NCBI RefSeq assembly: GCF_036416795.1 | Contig: NZ_CP143867.1 | Location: 4,146,001 to 4,210,000, forward strand | Length of the DNA: 64,000 nt | Direction of reading: 5' to 3' | Source of the DNA: Bacteroides sp. MSB163 | GTDB lineage: Bacteria > Bacteroidota > Bacteroidia > Bacteroidales > Bacteroidaceae | Shown: positions 43,813 through 51,675 of the stretch, piece after piece | How positions within the stretch are numbered: the stretch's first letter is position 1 | How the letters are laid out: the number at the start of each line of letters is the position of its first letter | Position numbers and translations under genes: made by a program | The notes under the pieces: model-generated | What the model saw: the letters and a program-made list of their open reading frames with translations, nothing else | The model's database searches: none | What the model was told of the DNA's origin: nothing

Positions 43813-44997
43813 ATGAGAGACTTTACTTATTATGCTCCTACGGAAGTAGTGTTTGGGGCAGCTTCGGAAGAGAAAACAGGAAAACTGGTGAAACAATATG
43901 GTGGAACGAATGTTCTGGTACATTATGGTGGACAGAGTGCTGAGCGCTCCGGCTTGCTCGACAAGATTTGCCGGGCATTGGAAGCAGAAGGTATCACCTA
44001 TGTTAAATTAGGTGGGGTAGTGCCTAATCCCCGTTTGTCGATGGTGCACGAAGGTATTGAGCTGTGCCGGAAAGAGGGGATTGACTTTATTCTGGCTGTG
44101 GGCGGAGGTAGTGTCATCGATTCTGCGAAAGCCATTGCCTTTGGTGTGCTTTATGAAGGGGATGTCTGGGATTTCTATATGGGCGAGGCAAAAGCAAAAG
44201 CTTGTCTTCCGGTGGCTGCCGTACTGACAATTCCGGCGGCAGGCAGTGAAATGAGCAACAGTACCGTAATCACCAATGAAGATGGTGACTTGAAGAAAGG
44301 ATATTCCAATGACTTATGCCGTTGCAAGTTTGCGGTGATGAATCCGGAACGTACCTTTACGTTGCCCAACTATCAGACAGCTTGCGGCGTGACGGACATC
44401 ATGATGCACACGATGGAGCGTTACTTCTCTCACGATGATGACATGACTGTGACCGATGCTGTGGCCGAAGGCATTCTTCGCACCGTGAAGGACAGTGCTT
44501 TTGAAGTACTGAAAGCCCCGGAGAATTACGCTCACCGTGCGCAGATTATGTGGGCCGGCAGTTTGGCACACAATGACCTGACGGGATGCGGAACTACCGG
44601 AGATTGGGCTACACACCAACTTGAACATGAACTAAGCGCACTCTTTGATGTGGCTCATGGTGCAGGTCTGGCAGCTCTTTGGGGAAGTTGGGCGCGATAT
44701 GTTTATAAAGAGAATGTGACGCGCTTTGCACAGTTTGCCGTAAACGTGATGGGAGTGTCGAATGATTTCAAATCGGCTGAACATACGGCTTTGGCGGGTA
44801 TTGAAGCCATGGAGAATTTCTATCGTGCTATCGGAATGCCTGTCAGCATCTGCCAGTTGATAGGGCGGCAGGCTACGGATGAAGAAATCAGGATGATGGC
44901 GGATAAGTGCAGTTCCGGCGGAAAGGGAACGACAGGAAATTTGAAGATATTGTATCGTGAAGATATGGAAAACATCTATCGGATGGCAAATAGATAA
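43813..44997 (+). CDS. Iron-containing alcohol dehydrogenase (NADH-dependent butanol dehydrogenase type)
   Basis: A 394-residue group III alcohol dehydrogenase. From ATG 43813 it starts MRDFTYYAPTEVVFGAASEE, typical of BdhA/YqhD. NAD-binding segment ILAVGGGSVIDSAKAIAFG near 95; metal-site pattern CGVTDIMMHTMERYF (Asp, His), then HQLEHELSALFDVAHGAGLA with the two further His. It reduces short aldehydes with NAD(P)H in the cytoplasm. The promoter supports this start; 17 codons of open frame upstream were excluded. Monocistronic. Confidence 0.92.
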   Translation: MRDFTYYAPTEVVFGAASEEKTGKLVKQYGGTNVLVHYGGQSAERSGLLDKICRALEAEGITYVKLGGVVPNPRLSMVHEGIELCRKEGIDFILAVGGGSVIDSAKAIAFGVLYEGDVWDFYMGEAKAKACLPVAAVLTIPAAGSEMSNSTVITNEDGDLKKGYSNDLCRCKFAVMNPERTFTLPNYQTACGVTDIMMHTMERYFSHDDDMTVTDAVAEGILRTVKDSAFEVLKAPENYAHRAQIMWAGSLAHNDLTGCGTTGDWATHQLEHELSALFDVAHGAGLAALWGSWARYVYKENVTRFAQFAVNVMGVSNDFKSAEHTALAGIEAMENFYRAIGMPVSICQLIGRQATDEEIRMMADKCSSGGKGTTGNLKILYREDMENIYRMANR

Positions 44998-45100
44998 TAT
45001 TTTCGCGGCACTTATTGTTTTTCAAATGAATTTTCGTTATCTTTAGGGGCATATATCAAATTGGGGGTAATAAAAAAGTCCTGACCCACAGGCAAAGAAC

Positions 45101-45622
45101 ATGAGAATACATTTTGAAATTAAAGAAAAACTGCCTGAAATTATTGAAGAAATCTTGCATGGTGAAAGATGGATTGCTTCTGTAAAGGAAGATATTTCAG
45201 GTCGGAAGTTGGTTGTTATTCGCGATCCGAGTTATGCCTCAGAAGCGACAGTAGAAATCTATGCTCGTGAAATAACTATCAAAACAGCATGGTCCAACTA
45301 TACCTATCGCTTGTTTGTTCTGGGTAATAATGTCTGGTGTGAGTATAATGGGGCGTATCGTGGACTCTTGGAACAGAACTTATTACCATCCATCACTCCT
45401 AAAGAGAGCCTGTTGGAATCTGAAGTGTTATCCAGCTCTTTGTATGGTCAGGAGAAAAGGAAACTGAGGGAATATGCTGAAGACAATCTGAAATTGAAGA
45501 AGTTCCGGCGTGAGAACTTTAATGAAGACCGTACGGGGGTAGCTCCGTTCGATCATCCTAAGAGGGTGTATGATGAGTTCATTAAAGAAGATTATGTGGT
45601 TCCGTCGTCTAAAGAAGAATAG
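45101..45622 (+). CDS. Hypothetical protein next to DUF1848 gene
   Basis: I do not recognise this 173-residue protein. It begins MRIHFEIKEKLPEIIEEILH. The first 100 residues look beta-rich (VVIRDPSYASEATVEIYARE, WSNYTYRLFVLGNNVWCEY). The C-terminal part is charged and helical (QEKRKLREYAEDNLKLKKF). No signal peptide or membrane helix. It lies 9 bp before the DUF1848 gene, so the two are probably co-transcribed. A weak -7-like TATCTTTA lies near 45038. Confidence 0.6.
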   Translation: MRIHFEIKEKLPEIIEEILHGERWIASVKEDISGRKLVVIRDPSYASEATVEIYAREITIKTAWSNYTYRLFVLGNNVWCEYNGAYRGLLEQNLLPSITPKESLLESEVLSSSLYGQEKRKLREYAEDNLKLKKFRRENFNEDRTGVAPFDHPKRVYDEFIKEDYVVPSSKEE

Positions 45623-45631
45623 GGTGGCAAT

Positions 45632-46567
45632 ATGATAATAAGTGCCAGCCGCAGGACGGATATTCCTGCTTTCTATTCGGAATGGTTTTTCAACCGGATC
45701 AGTGAAAGATATGTCCTTGTACCGAATCCGTATAATCCAAATATGATTAGCAGGGTCAGTTTAGACCCTGCTGTCATTGATTGTGTAGTGTTTTGGACAA
45801 AGAATCCGGCTCCGATGATTGAGAAACTGGATAGGCTGGCTGACTATAAATATTATTTTCAGTTTACACTGAATCCCTACGGGACAGAATTGGAAAGCAA
45901 ATTACCACCACTTGACAAGCGTATTGATACTTTTAAGCGTCTTGCCGATAAGATAGGAAAGGAAAAAGTGGTGTGGCGGTATGACCCTATCCTTACGAAT
46001 GAACAGTATACAGTCGCTTTTCATCAGGTTAAGTTTGCTGAAATGGCATCTGCTTTGCAAGGATATACGGAGAAATGTATGTTGGGTTTTATCGACCATT
46101 ATCCGCATGTCCGTGCATCTCTTCGTGAATTTAATATAGAGACACTGGCAAAAGAAGATATAGAGGCGATGGCAGTCACCTTTAAGAAAACAGCAGATGA
46201 GTTATCGATGGAACTGGATACTTGCACCATTAAAGTAGATTTATCTCATATAGGCATTCCAAGTGGCTTGTGTGTGGACAACCGTCTGATTGAAAGAATC
46301 ACAAGCTATCCCATTCTCTCCCGTAAAGACAAGAACCAACGGGACATCTGCCGTTGTGTGGAAAGCATTGATATTGGTACTTATGAAAGCTGTCTTAATG
46401 GGTGCATCTACTGTTATGCAATTAAAGGTAATTATAATACGGCGAAATTTAACCGTAGCAAGCACGACAAGAATTCTCCGATGCTGATTGGAGAAGTGGG
46501 GGAGGATGCCGTAATTGTTGAACGGGAAATGAGAAGTCTTCGCACTGACCAACTTTCTTTATTTTAA
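45632..46567 (+). CDS. DUF1848 family protein (radical-SAM-like)
   Basis: A 311-residue protein of the DUF1848 family. It begins MIISASRRTDIPAFYSEWFF, the invariant start of the family, and has CVVFWTKNPAPM near 50 and YKYYFQFTLNPYG. The C-terminal part has four close cysteines, CRCVESIDIGTYESC and GCIYCYAI, likely to bind an Fe-S cluster in a radical-SAM-like protein with an unusually C-terminal site. Function is unknown. Adjacent to a hypothetical protein in a two-gene operon. Confidence 0.82.
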   Translation: MIISASRRTDIPAFYSEWFFNRISERYVLVPNPYNPNMISRVSLDPAVIDCVVFWTKNPAPMIEKLDRLADYKYYFQFTLNPYGTELESKLPPLDKRIDTFKRLADKIGKEKVVWRYDPILTNEQYTVAFHQVKFAEMASALQGYTEKCMLGFIDHYPHVRASLREFNIETLAKEDIEAMAVTFKKTADELSMELDTCTIKVDLSHIGIPSGLCVDNRLIERITSYPILSRKDKNQRDICRCVESIDIGTYESCLNGCIYCYAIKGNYNTAKFNRSKHDKNSPMLIGEVGEDAVIVEREMRSLRTDQLSLF

Positions 46568-46647
46568 AACAACTGCATTTTTATTGTCTTCTGACTCTTT
46601 TCGAGAAAAAACTTATGTTCTCATGAAAACAATTATGAGTTTGATTG

Positions 46648-46676
46648 TTGTATAACGTCAGTTATTCATAATTTTG
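46648..46676 (+). promoter_or_regulatory. Promoter of the VIT1-family gene
   Basis: -33 TTG (46648-46650), 18-nt spacer, -7 TAATTTTG (46669-46676); start near 46683, 16 nt before the ATG. Confidence 0.6.
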
Positions 46677-46698
46677 CATTTACTTAATTTATAGAAAA

Positions 46699-47577
46699 AT
46701 GGGACAAGAAACGGAGCAAGAGCTATTGAAGAAGATGATTGGTTTCCAGCGGGAAGAAATCACATCGAGCATCATATATAAGAAGCTGGCAGCTATTGAA
46801 AAAGATTCGGAAAACCGGAAAATCCTGCAACGTATTTCAGAAGATGAAAGCAGGCACTATGCTACGTTGCGTAGTTATACTCACCAGGAAGTTACTCCTA
46901 ATCGTTGGGAAATCTTTTTTTATGTATGGCTGGTACGCCTGTTAGGTATTACATTCGCCGTCCGGCGGTTGGAGCTGGGAGAGAAAGAAACAACGAGCGT
47001 CTATTCTCAGTATCCTGATATGGAACATTTTGCTGAGATGGCGCAAGACGAACAGCATCATGAAGAAAAACTCATAGGGATGATTAGCGAGGAACGCTTG
47101 GAATATATGGGGTCGGTGGTGCTTGGCTTGAATGACGCATTAGTGGAATTTACGGGAGCATTGGCAGGTTTTACGCTGGCACTGAATGATACGAAACTGA
47201 TAGCTTTGACCGGAAGTATTACAGGTATTGCAGCAGCACTTTCTATGGCTTCTTCCGAGTATCTTTCTACAAAATCGGAAAAGACACGAAACAAGCGTCC
47301 GGTTAAGGCGGCTATTTATACCGGTATTGCTTATATCATTACCGTGGTAGCTTTGGTGGGGCCATTTATTCTTTTGTCGAGCCCTGTCATGGCGTTATGC
47401 ATTATGCTTCTGATGGCATTGCTTATTATTGCTTTCTTCAATTATTATTATGCCATAGCCCGGAATGAGAGCTTCAAGCGCCGCTTCTCGGAAATGGCAA
47501 TATTGAGTTTCTCAGTGGCCGGAATAAGTTTTCTGATAGGCTATTTATTGAAGACAGTGACAGGGATAGAAGCTTAA
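46699..47577 (+). CDS. VIT1/CCC1 family iron/manganese transporter with ferritin-like domain
   Basis: A 292-residue membrane protein with two parts. Residues 1-130 form a rubrerythrin/ferritin-like four-helix unit with EEITSSIIYKKLA, RISEDESRHYATLR and EMAQDEQHHEEKL, giving Glu and ExxH ligands for a metal pair. Residues 140-290 are the VIT1 part with about five helices and the motif LNDALVEFTGALAGFTLAL, then SMASSEYLSTKSE. Such proteins move Fe or Mn out of the cytoplasm, with the ferritin-like part controlling or oxidising the metal. Monocistronic with its own promoter and terminator. Confidence 0.88.
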   Translation: MGQETEQELLKKMIGFQREEITSSIIYKKLAAIEKDSENRKILQRISEDESRHYATLRSYTHQEVTPNRWEIFFYVWLVRLLGITFAVRRLELGEKETTSVYSQYPDMEHFAEMAQDEQHHEEKLIGMISEERLEYMGSVVLGLNDALVEFTGALAGFTLALNDTKLIALTGSITGIAAALSMASSEYLSTKSEKTRNKRPVKAAIYTGIAYIITVVALVGPFILLSSPVMALCIMLLMALLIIAFFNYYYAIARNESFKRRFSEMAILSFSVAGISFLIGYLLKTVTGIEA

Positions 47578-47605
47578 AGAAAGGTTCTCGTCGTATGATT
47601 ATAAA

Positions 47606-47638
47606 AAAATCCCTGAGGTGTTAAACTTCAGGGATTTT
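47606..47638. terminator. Bidirectional terminator
   Basis: A perfect 11-bp stem (AAAATCCCTGA, 47606-47616, with 47628-47638) with A/T tracts on both sides, between the VIT1-family gene and the convergent 69-residue ORF. Confidence 0.88.
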
Positions 47639-47671
47639 CTGTTATTGTCAATTGATGAAAATAAACTGAAA

Positions 47672-47881
47672 CTATATTTTCGAACTGTGCAACTTCTTAT
47701 AAAGCTCTACACGTTCGGCTATTTCAGCCTGAGATAGATGAGCCGGAAGCTCAATCGTGGTCCGTGGAGTGATAGCTACAAGAATTACTTCTCCCACTTT
47801 TTTCTTGTGCTCTTTGATAGCATTCTCTGTTAATTGATTGGAAGACCCTGTATCCGGTCGGATAATACTCTTTTTCATCAT
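47672..47881 (-). CDS. Small hypothetical protein (69 aa)
   Basis: A 69-residue cytoplasmic protein, starting MMKKSIIRPDTGSSNQLTEN. It contains VGEVILVAITPRTTIELPAHLSQAEIAERVEL (in parts: a strand, then LPAHLSQAEIAERVE helix). I do not recognise the family. It lies 13 bp downstream of the nitronate monooxygenase-like gene and just before a terminator, so it is likely the second gene of that operon. Confidence 0.6.
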   Translation of the reverse strand: MMKKSIIRPDTGSSNQLTENAIKEHKKKVGEVILVAITPRTTIELPAHLSQAEIAERVELYKKLHSSKI

Positions 47882-47894
47882 ATCGAATTGTTTT

Positions 47895-48986
47895 TTAAGT
47901 TTTCATTTTTGCTGGAACTAATTGGCAGGTTGCCAGAAGAAATTCAGTGTTCAATGTACTTATCACCTCTTTCACACTGCGTATTTTGTCGGAAAGGAAA
48001 GCGTTGCTGCCTGCAAATGCATATCCTCTTTTCATATTGCCTTTGGCTGCATTATACAATGCCTTGATGATGCAATAAGGACTTTTCTGATAGTCGCACG
48101 TCTTGATGCAATGGAACGAACAACACTTTGGCTTTTCCTGCCCTTTCTCTACATTGCGGATAAATTCTCCGTCGATGGCTCGTCCGGGCATACCTACAGG
48201 ACTTTCGATGATGAGAACATCTTCGGGCTTGGAATGAATATAGACCTCTTTGAAAGTTTCCGAAGCATCACACTCCTGGGTAGTTACGAAAATACTTCCC
48301 ATCTGCACGGCTGAAGCTCCCAATTGCATGAACCGTGCAATGTCTTCACCTGTGGAGATTCCACCTGCGGCAATTACGGGGATGTCTTTTCTTTCCTTGT
48401 AGTTTGTAGCAATCGCCACTACTTCGGGGATTAGGGTTTCCAGAGCGTATTTTGCATCTTGCAACTGCTCCTTCTTGAATCCCAGATGTCCTCCGGCTTT
48501 GGGGCCTTCCACTACGATGGCATCAGGCAGATAATTGTAATTTTTCTCCCATTTGTCACATATGATTTTGGCAGCTCTTGAAGAAGATACGATGGGCACC
48601 AACTTCGTTTGGCTTTCCGGTGTAAGAAATAAGGGCAAGTCGAGTGGAAGTCCTGCGCCGGCAAAGACTACGTCGATTTTTTCGCTTATGGCAGTGCGGA
48701 CCATTTCTGCATAATTGGAAAGGGCCACCATGATGTTCACTCCGATGATTCCTTTCGTTTTTTGGCGGGCTTTGTGAATTTCTTCTTTAAGTCCGCAAAT
48801 GCATTTTTCGGTATAGTCGCCTTTGCCTTTGGGGTATAGCAGACCTAAGCCTGCACATGAAATAACACCTATGCCGCCTTCATTGGCAACGGCTGATGCT
48901 AAGCCGGATAATGAAATTCCGACTCCCATTCCACCTTGTATAATAGGTGTTTTTATCTCTATATTTCCAATAAAAAATGGTTTCAT
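47895..48986 (-). CDS. Nitronate monooxygenase family flavoprotein (NMO/FabK-like)
   Basis: A 363-residue FMN TIM-barrel enzyme. It starts MKPFFIGNIEIKTPIIQGGM, followed by GVGISLSGLASAVANEGGIG, IGVNIMVALSNY near 85, VVEGPKAGGHLG near 165 with the His typical of the family, and the FMN-phosphate loops AAGGISTGEDI and ASAVQMGSIFVTTQEC. It has a C-terminal cysteine-rich extension (CCSFHCIKTCDYQKSPYC). The family oxidises nitronates or acts as enoyl-ACP reductase; the cysteine tail points to the long anaerobe subgroup of unproven substrate. Confidence 0.85.
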   Translation of the reverse strand: MKPFFIGNIEIKTPIIQGGMGVGISLSGLASAVANEGGIGVISCAGLGLLYPKGKGDYTEKCICGLKEEIHKARQKTKGIIGVNIMVALSNYAEMVRTAISEKIDVVFAGAGLPLDLPLFLTPESQTKLVPIVSSSRAAKIICDKWEKNYNYLPDAIVVEGPKAGGHLGFKKEQLQDAKYALETLIPEVVAIATNYKERKDIPVIAAGGISTGEDIARFMQLGASAVQMGSIFVTTQECDASETFKEVYIHSKPEDVLIIESPVGMPGRAIDGEFIRNVEKGQEKPKCCSFHCIKTCDYQKSPYCIIKALYNAAKGNMKRGYAFAGSNAFLSDKIRSVKEVISTLNTEFLLATCQLVPAKMKT

Positions 48987-49092
48987 AAAACTGATATTGT
49001 AACAAGACTGTAAGCGGATAAATATACTTCTGGTATTCTATTCGTTTAGCAATGTTCTTTTCTTTGTATTGTTGTTTTTGATTAATAAAAAA

Positions 49093-49123
49093 CAAGAACA
49101 GAAGATGATATCTCCTGTTCTTG
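49093..49123 (-). terminator. Terminator of the RRM protein gene
   Basis: On the minus strand a 9-bp perfect stem (CAAGAACAG with CTGTTCTTG, 49115-49123 and 49093-49101) is followed by TTTTTTATT, 16 bp after the stop codon. Confidence 0.8.
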
Positions 49124-49138
49124 TTTGTAGGGTAGACA

Positions 49139-49423
49139 TTAATAACGTCTGGAATTATATCCGTTGTTGCGGGGTCTTTCTTCGCGAGGGCGTGCAACGC
49201 TTACTGAAATCGTTTTCCGGTCGTATTCCGCTCCGTTAAGTTCGTCAATTGCTTTTTGTCCTTCTGCATCGTCGGTCATTTCTACAAAACCGAATCCTCT
49301 GGATCTGCCTGTTTCTCTGTCCATAATAACTTTAGCTGAAGAGGTTTCTCCATACGCTGTGAATAATTCGTTCAAGTCGGCATCATTTGTGCCATAGCTT
49401 AAACCTGAAATGTAAATGTTCAT
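49139..49423 (-). CDS. RRM-domain RNA-binding protein
   Basis: A 94-residue RNA-binding protein. A single RRM covers residues 1-80: RNP2 is MNIYISGL (IYISGL) and RNP1 is RGFGFVEM near 45, with SVSVARPREERPR at the end. The tail RNNGYNSRRY is Gly/Asn/Arg-rich. Bacteroides have several such single-RRM proteins, which act as global post-transcriptional regulators and are thought to take the place of Hfq. The promoter (49543-49572) leaves a leader of about 110 nt, so leader-based control is possible. Confidence 0.93.
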   Translation of the reverse strand: MNIYISGLSYGTNDADLNELFTAYGETSSAKVIMDRETGRSRGFGFVEMTDDAEGQKAIDELNGAEYDRKTISVSVARPREERPRNNGYNSRRY

Positions 49424-49542
49424 TTGAAATTTTAATTAAATAAATACTAATGTAAGAGTGAGGGGATAATTAAAGGAGAGGTCTGCTTAATAAAGGATAA
49501 AAAGAAGAACTATACGATAACGATTCGTAACTCAAACTGCGA

Positions 49543-49572
49543 CAAAGGTAATACAATAGTTGGATACGGCAA
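49543..49572 (-). promoter_or_regulatory. Promoter of the RRM gene
   Basis: On the minus strand -33 TTG (49570-49572), 19 nt, -7 TACCTTTG (49543-49550). The start is expected near 49536, giving an mRNA leader of about 113 nt before the ATG at 49423. Confidence 0.65.
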
Positions 49573-49680
49573 CTTTTAATTCATGATTTATTAATAAAAA
49601 AGCGATAATTGTTTTTTATTAGCATTATCTGCGGGCTTTATGCATTCAACTTGTCAGCTTACTGCCTTTACCTTTTGGGA

Positions 49681-49753
49681 TGCCTGCAAAGATTGTACGA
49701 GTTGTACAACTCGTACCGCTCCAGTTGTACAACTCGTACAATCTTTGCAGGCA
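49681..49753. repeat. 31-bp perfect inverted repeat with nested palindrome
   Basis: Arms at 49681-49711 and 49723-49753 are perfect complements, separated by 11 nt. The left arm also contains most of a 22-bp perfect palindrome at 49695-49716 (GTACGAGTTG/CAACTCGTAC core). The 17-bp block AGTTGTACAACTCGTAC occurs as a direct repeat (49700-49716 and 49723-49739). There is no U-run on either side. It lies in a gene-free stretch (49574-49825) between the RRM promoter and the end of the GNAT gene. It is too perfect and layered for an ordinary terminator. Confidence 0.9.
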
Positions 49754-49825
49754 CTGTGATAAAGAGAAGTAGTAATGCAACGGAAACAAAGTAGCATACC
49801 TGATAAAGGTATCTGTCTACGGCAG

Positions 49826-50377
49826 CTATATGTTTGCCAAAGTAATCTTATATAATATATGTCTGTATAAGGGATGGTCAGGACTAACCAGCGGATGATT
49901 GAATTCTTTGTCTTTTACCATACCTATCTTTTGCATCACACGCTCCGAACGCTTGTTGGGGAGTGAGGTGAAGGAATAGAGTTCTTTCAGTCCCAATGTC
50001 GTCTTGGCATATTCCAGGCAGGCTGAAGCTGCTTCAGTGGCATATCCCTGATTCCACGCTTCGGGGGCCAGACGCCAACCTATCTCTACGGCCGGGGCAA
50101 AATCTACATCGAACATAACGTCATGCAATCCTACATAACCGATAAATGCATGGTCTTCTTTCTTTTCTACTGCATACAGTCCATATCCTCTGGATGCGAA
50201 TTCTTTCCGGATACGATTATAGAAATCGAGGGTTTCCTGATAGGACAGTTTGTTGAGGAAGAACTCCATTACTCTGTCATCACTGTTCAGCCGGGCAAAA
50301 ACGGGGATGTCTTCTTCTTTCCAGTCGCGCAGAATCAGGCGTGGGGTTTCAATGTATTGTTTGGGAGATGTTTTCAT
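49826..50377 (-). CDS. GNAT family N-acetyltransferase (RimJ/RimL-like)
   Basis: A 183-residue GNAT protein beginning MKTSPKQYIETPRLILRDWK, the RimJ-type start. The core has VEIGWRLAPEAWNQGYATEA near 108 with the acetyl-CoA loop, and ELYSFTSLPNKRSERVMQKI. It would acetylate a protein N-terminus or small amine; substrate unknown. The upstream gene is divergent. The long hairpin at 49681-49753 lies downstream. Confidence 0.88.
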   Translation of the reverse strand: MKTSPKQYIETPRLILRDWKEEDIPVFARLNSDDRVMEFFLNKLSYQETLDFYNRIRKEFASRGYGLYAVEKKEDHAFIGYVGLHDVMFDVDFAPAVEIGWRLAPEAWNQGYATEAASACLEYAKTTLGLKELYSFTSLPNKRSERVMQKIGMVKDKEFNHPLVSPDHPLYRHILYKITLANI

Positions 50378-50426
50378 ATCGTTTTTTCAGACTATTTCTT
50401 TATAGATGAATACAAAGTTACTGCAA

Positions 50427-50460
50427 TTTGTCATATTATGAAACTTCTTGGCTATCTTTG
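50427..50460 (+). promoter_or_regulatory. Promoter of the MFS sugar permease gene
   Basis: -33 TTTG (50427-50430), 22-nt spacer, -7 TATCTTTG (50453-50460), 24 nt before the ATG at 50484. Spacer slightly long. Confidence 0.5.
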
Positions 50461-50483
50461 CGGCCGGTATAAGAAATTTCTGT

Positions 50484-51675
50484 ATGCAAAATTTGGTAAA
50501 GAAGGAATATCGGATTCCTTTTATTTTGGTTACTTCCCTGTTCTTTCTGTGGGGATTTGCACATGCCATACTGGATGTGCTGAACAAACACTTTCAAGAT
50601 GTGCTGGTTATTACACGTGCCCATTCGGCATGGGTGCAAGTGATGTTCTATCTGGGCTACTTCGTGATGGCTATTCCTGCGGGACTGTTTATCAATAAAT
50701 ATGGCTACCGTAAAGGGGGGGGTCGGTTTGCTGCTTTACGGGATAGGTTCTCTGCTTTTCATTCCCGGAGAATACTGGATGTCTTTCAATTTCTTTCTTT
50801 TCTCCCTGTTTGTCATAGCCTGCGGACTGGTGTTTCTGGAAACAGCCGCTAATCCTTACATGACGGAACTCGGTGAACGTGAAACGGCTGCCAGCCGCCT
50901 TAATCTGGCACAGTCATTCAATGGCTTGGGATGCATATGCGGGCCGCTTATCGGTGGGTTGTTGTTATTCTCGGAAGGAGGTGAAAGCAATATATCCTTG
51001 CCCTACACGCTGATGGGAATTATAGTGCTGATGGTGGCACTGGTGTTCTATAAAATCCGTCTGCCGGAGATTGTGCATGGAGAAGATGAGGAAGAAGTGG
51101 GCGAGGGCGGAGCACGCGGGCTTTGGTCGCACAAGCTGTTTATTTTCGGTATTGTCAGCCTGTTCTGTTATGAGATAGCAGAGATTTCAATCAACAGTTT
51201 CTTTATTAATTATGTGGTGGATGATGGTTGGATGAATGCCCGTGATGCTTCTGTGGTGCTTTCGTTCGGCGGTTTGGGATTGTTTATGTGCGGTCGTTTT
51301 GCCGGAAGCTGGATTATGCGGTATATCCGGGCGGAGAAGGTGTTGTTTTTTTGTGCGGTGGGTACGGTGATTACTACGGCTTTGGTGGTGCTTGATCTGG
51401 GAGTTTTATCATTGGTAGCCCTGTTCATGGGATATGCTTTTGAAGCTATCATGTTCCCCACCATCTTCGCACTTTCGCTGAGAGGATTGGGGAACTATAC
51501 CAAGCGTGCATCTTCCTATCTGATGATGTCCCCCATCGGAGGAGCGGTAGGACCGCTCATGATGGGGTATGTGGCCGACCAGACGAATATGTCTTTCTCG
51601 TTTATCGTTCCGTTGCTTTCGTTCGTCGTGGTGCTGCTCTATGCGTGGAAAGTGAAACAGCGTTCGCTCTGCTAA
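50484..51675 (+). pseudogene. FucP-like MFS sugar permease, frameshifted in a G8 tract
   Basis: A 12-helix sugar:H+ symporter of the FucP/GluP group, in two frames. The first starts MQNLVKKEYRIPFILVTSLF and reaches INKYGYRKG near residue 78. The second continues GLLLYGIGSLLFIPGEYW to the end. The break is at a run of eight G's (50715-50722); seven would restore one frame of about 397 codons, the normal length. The second part has GLVFLETAANPYMTELG, the family hallmark. The rest is undamaged, so the change is recent, phase-variable, or a sequencing error. Confidence 0.85.
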
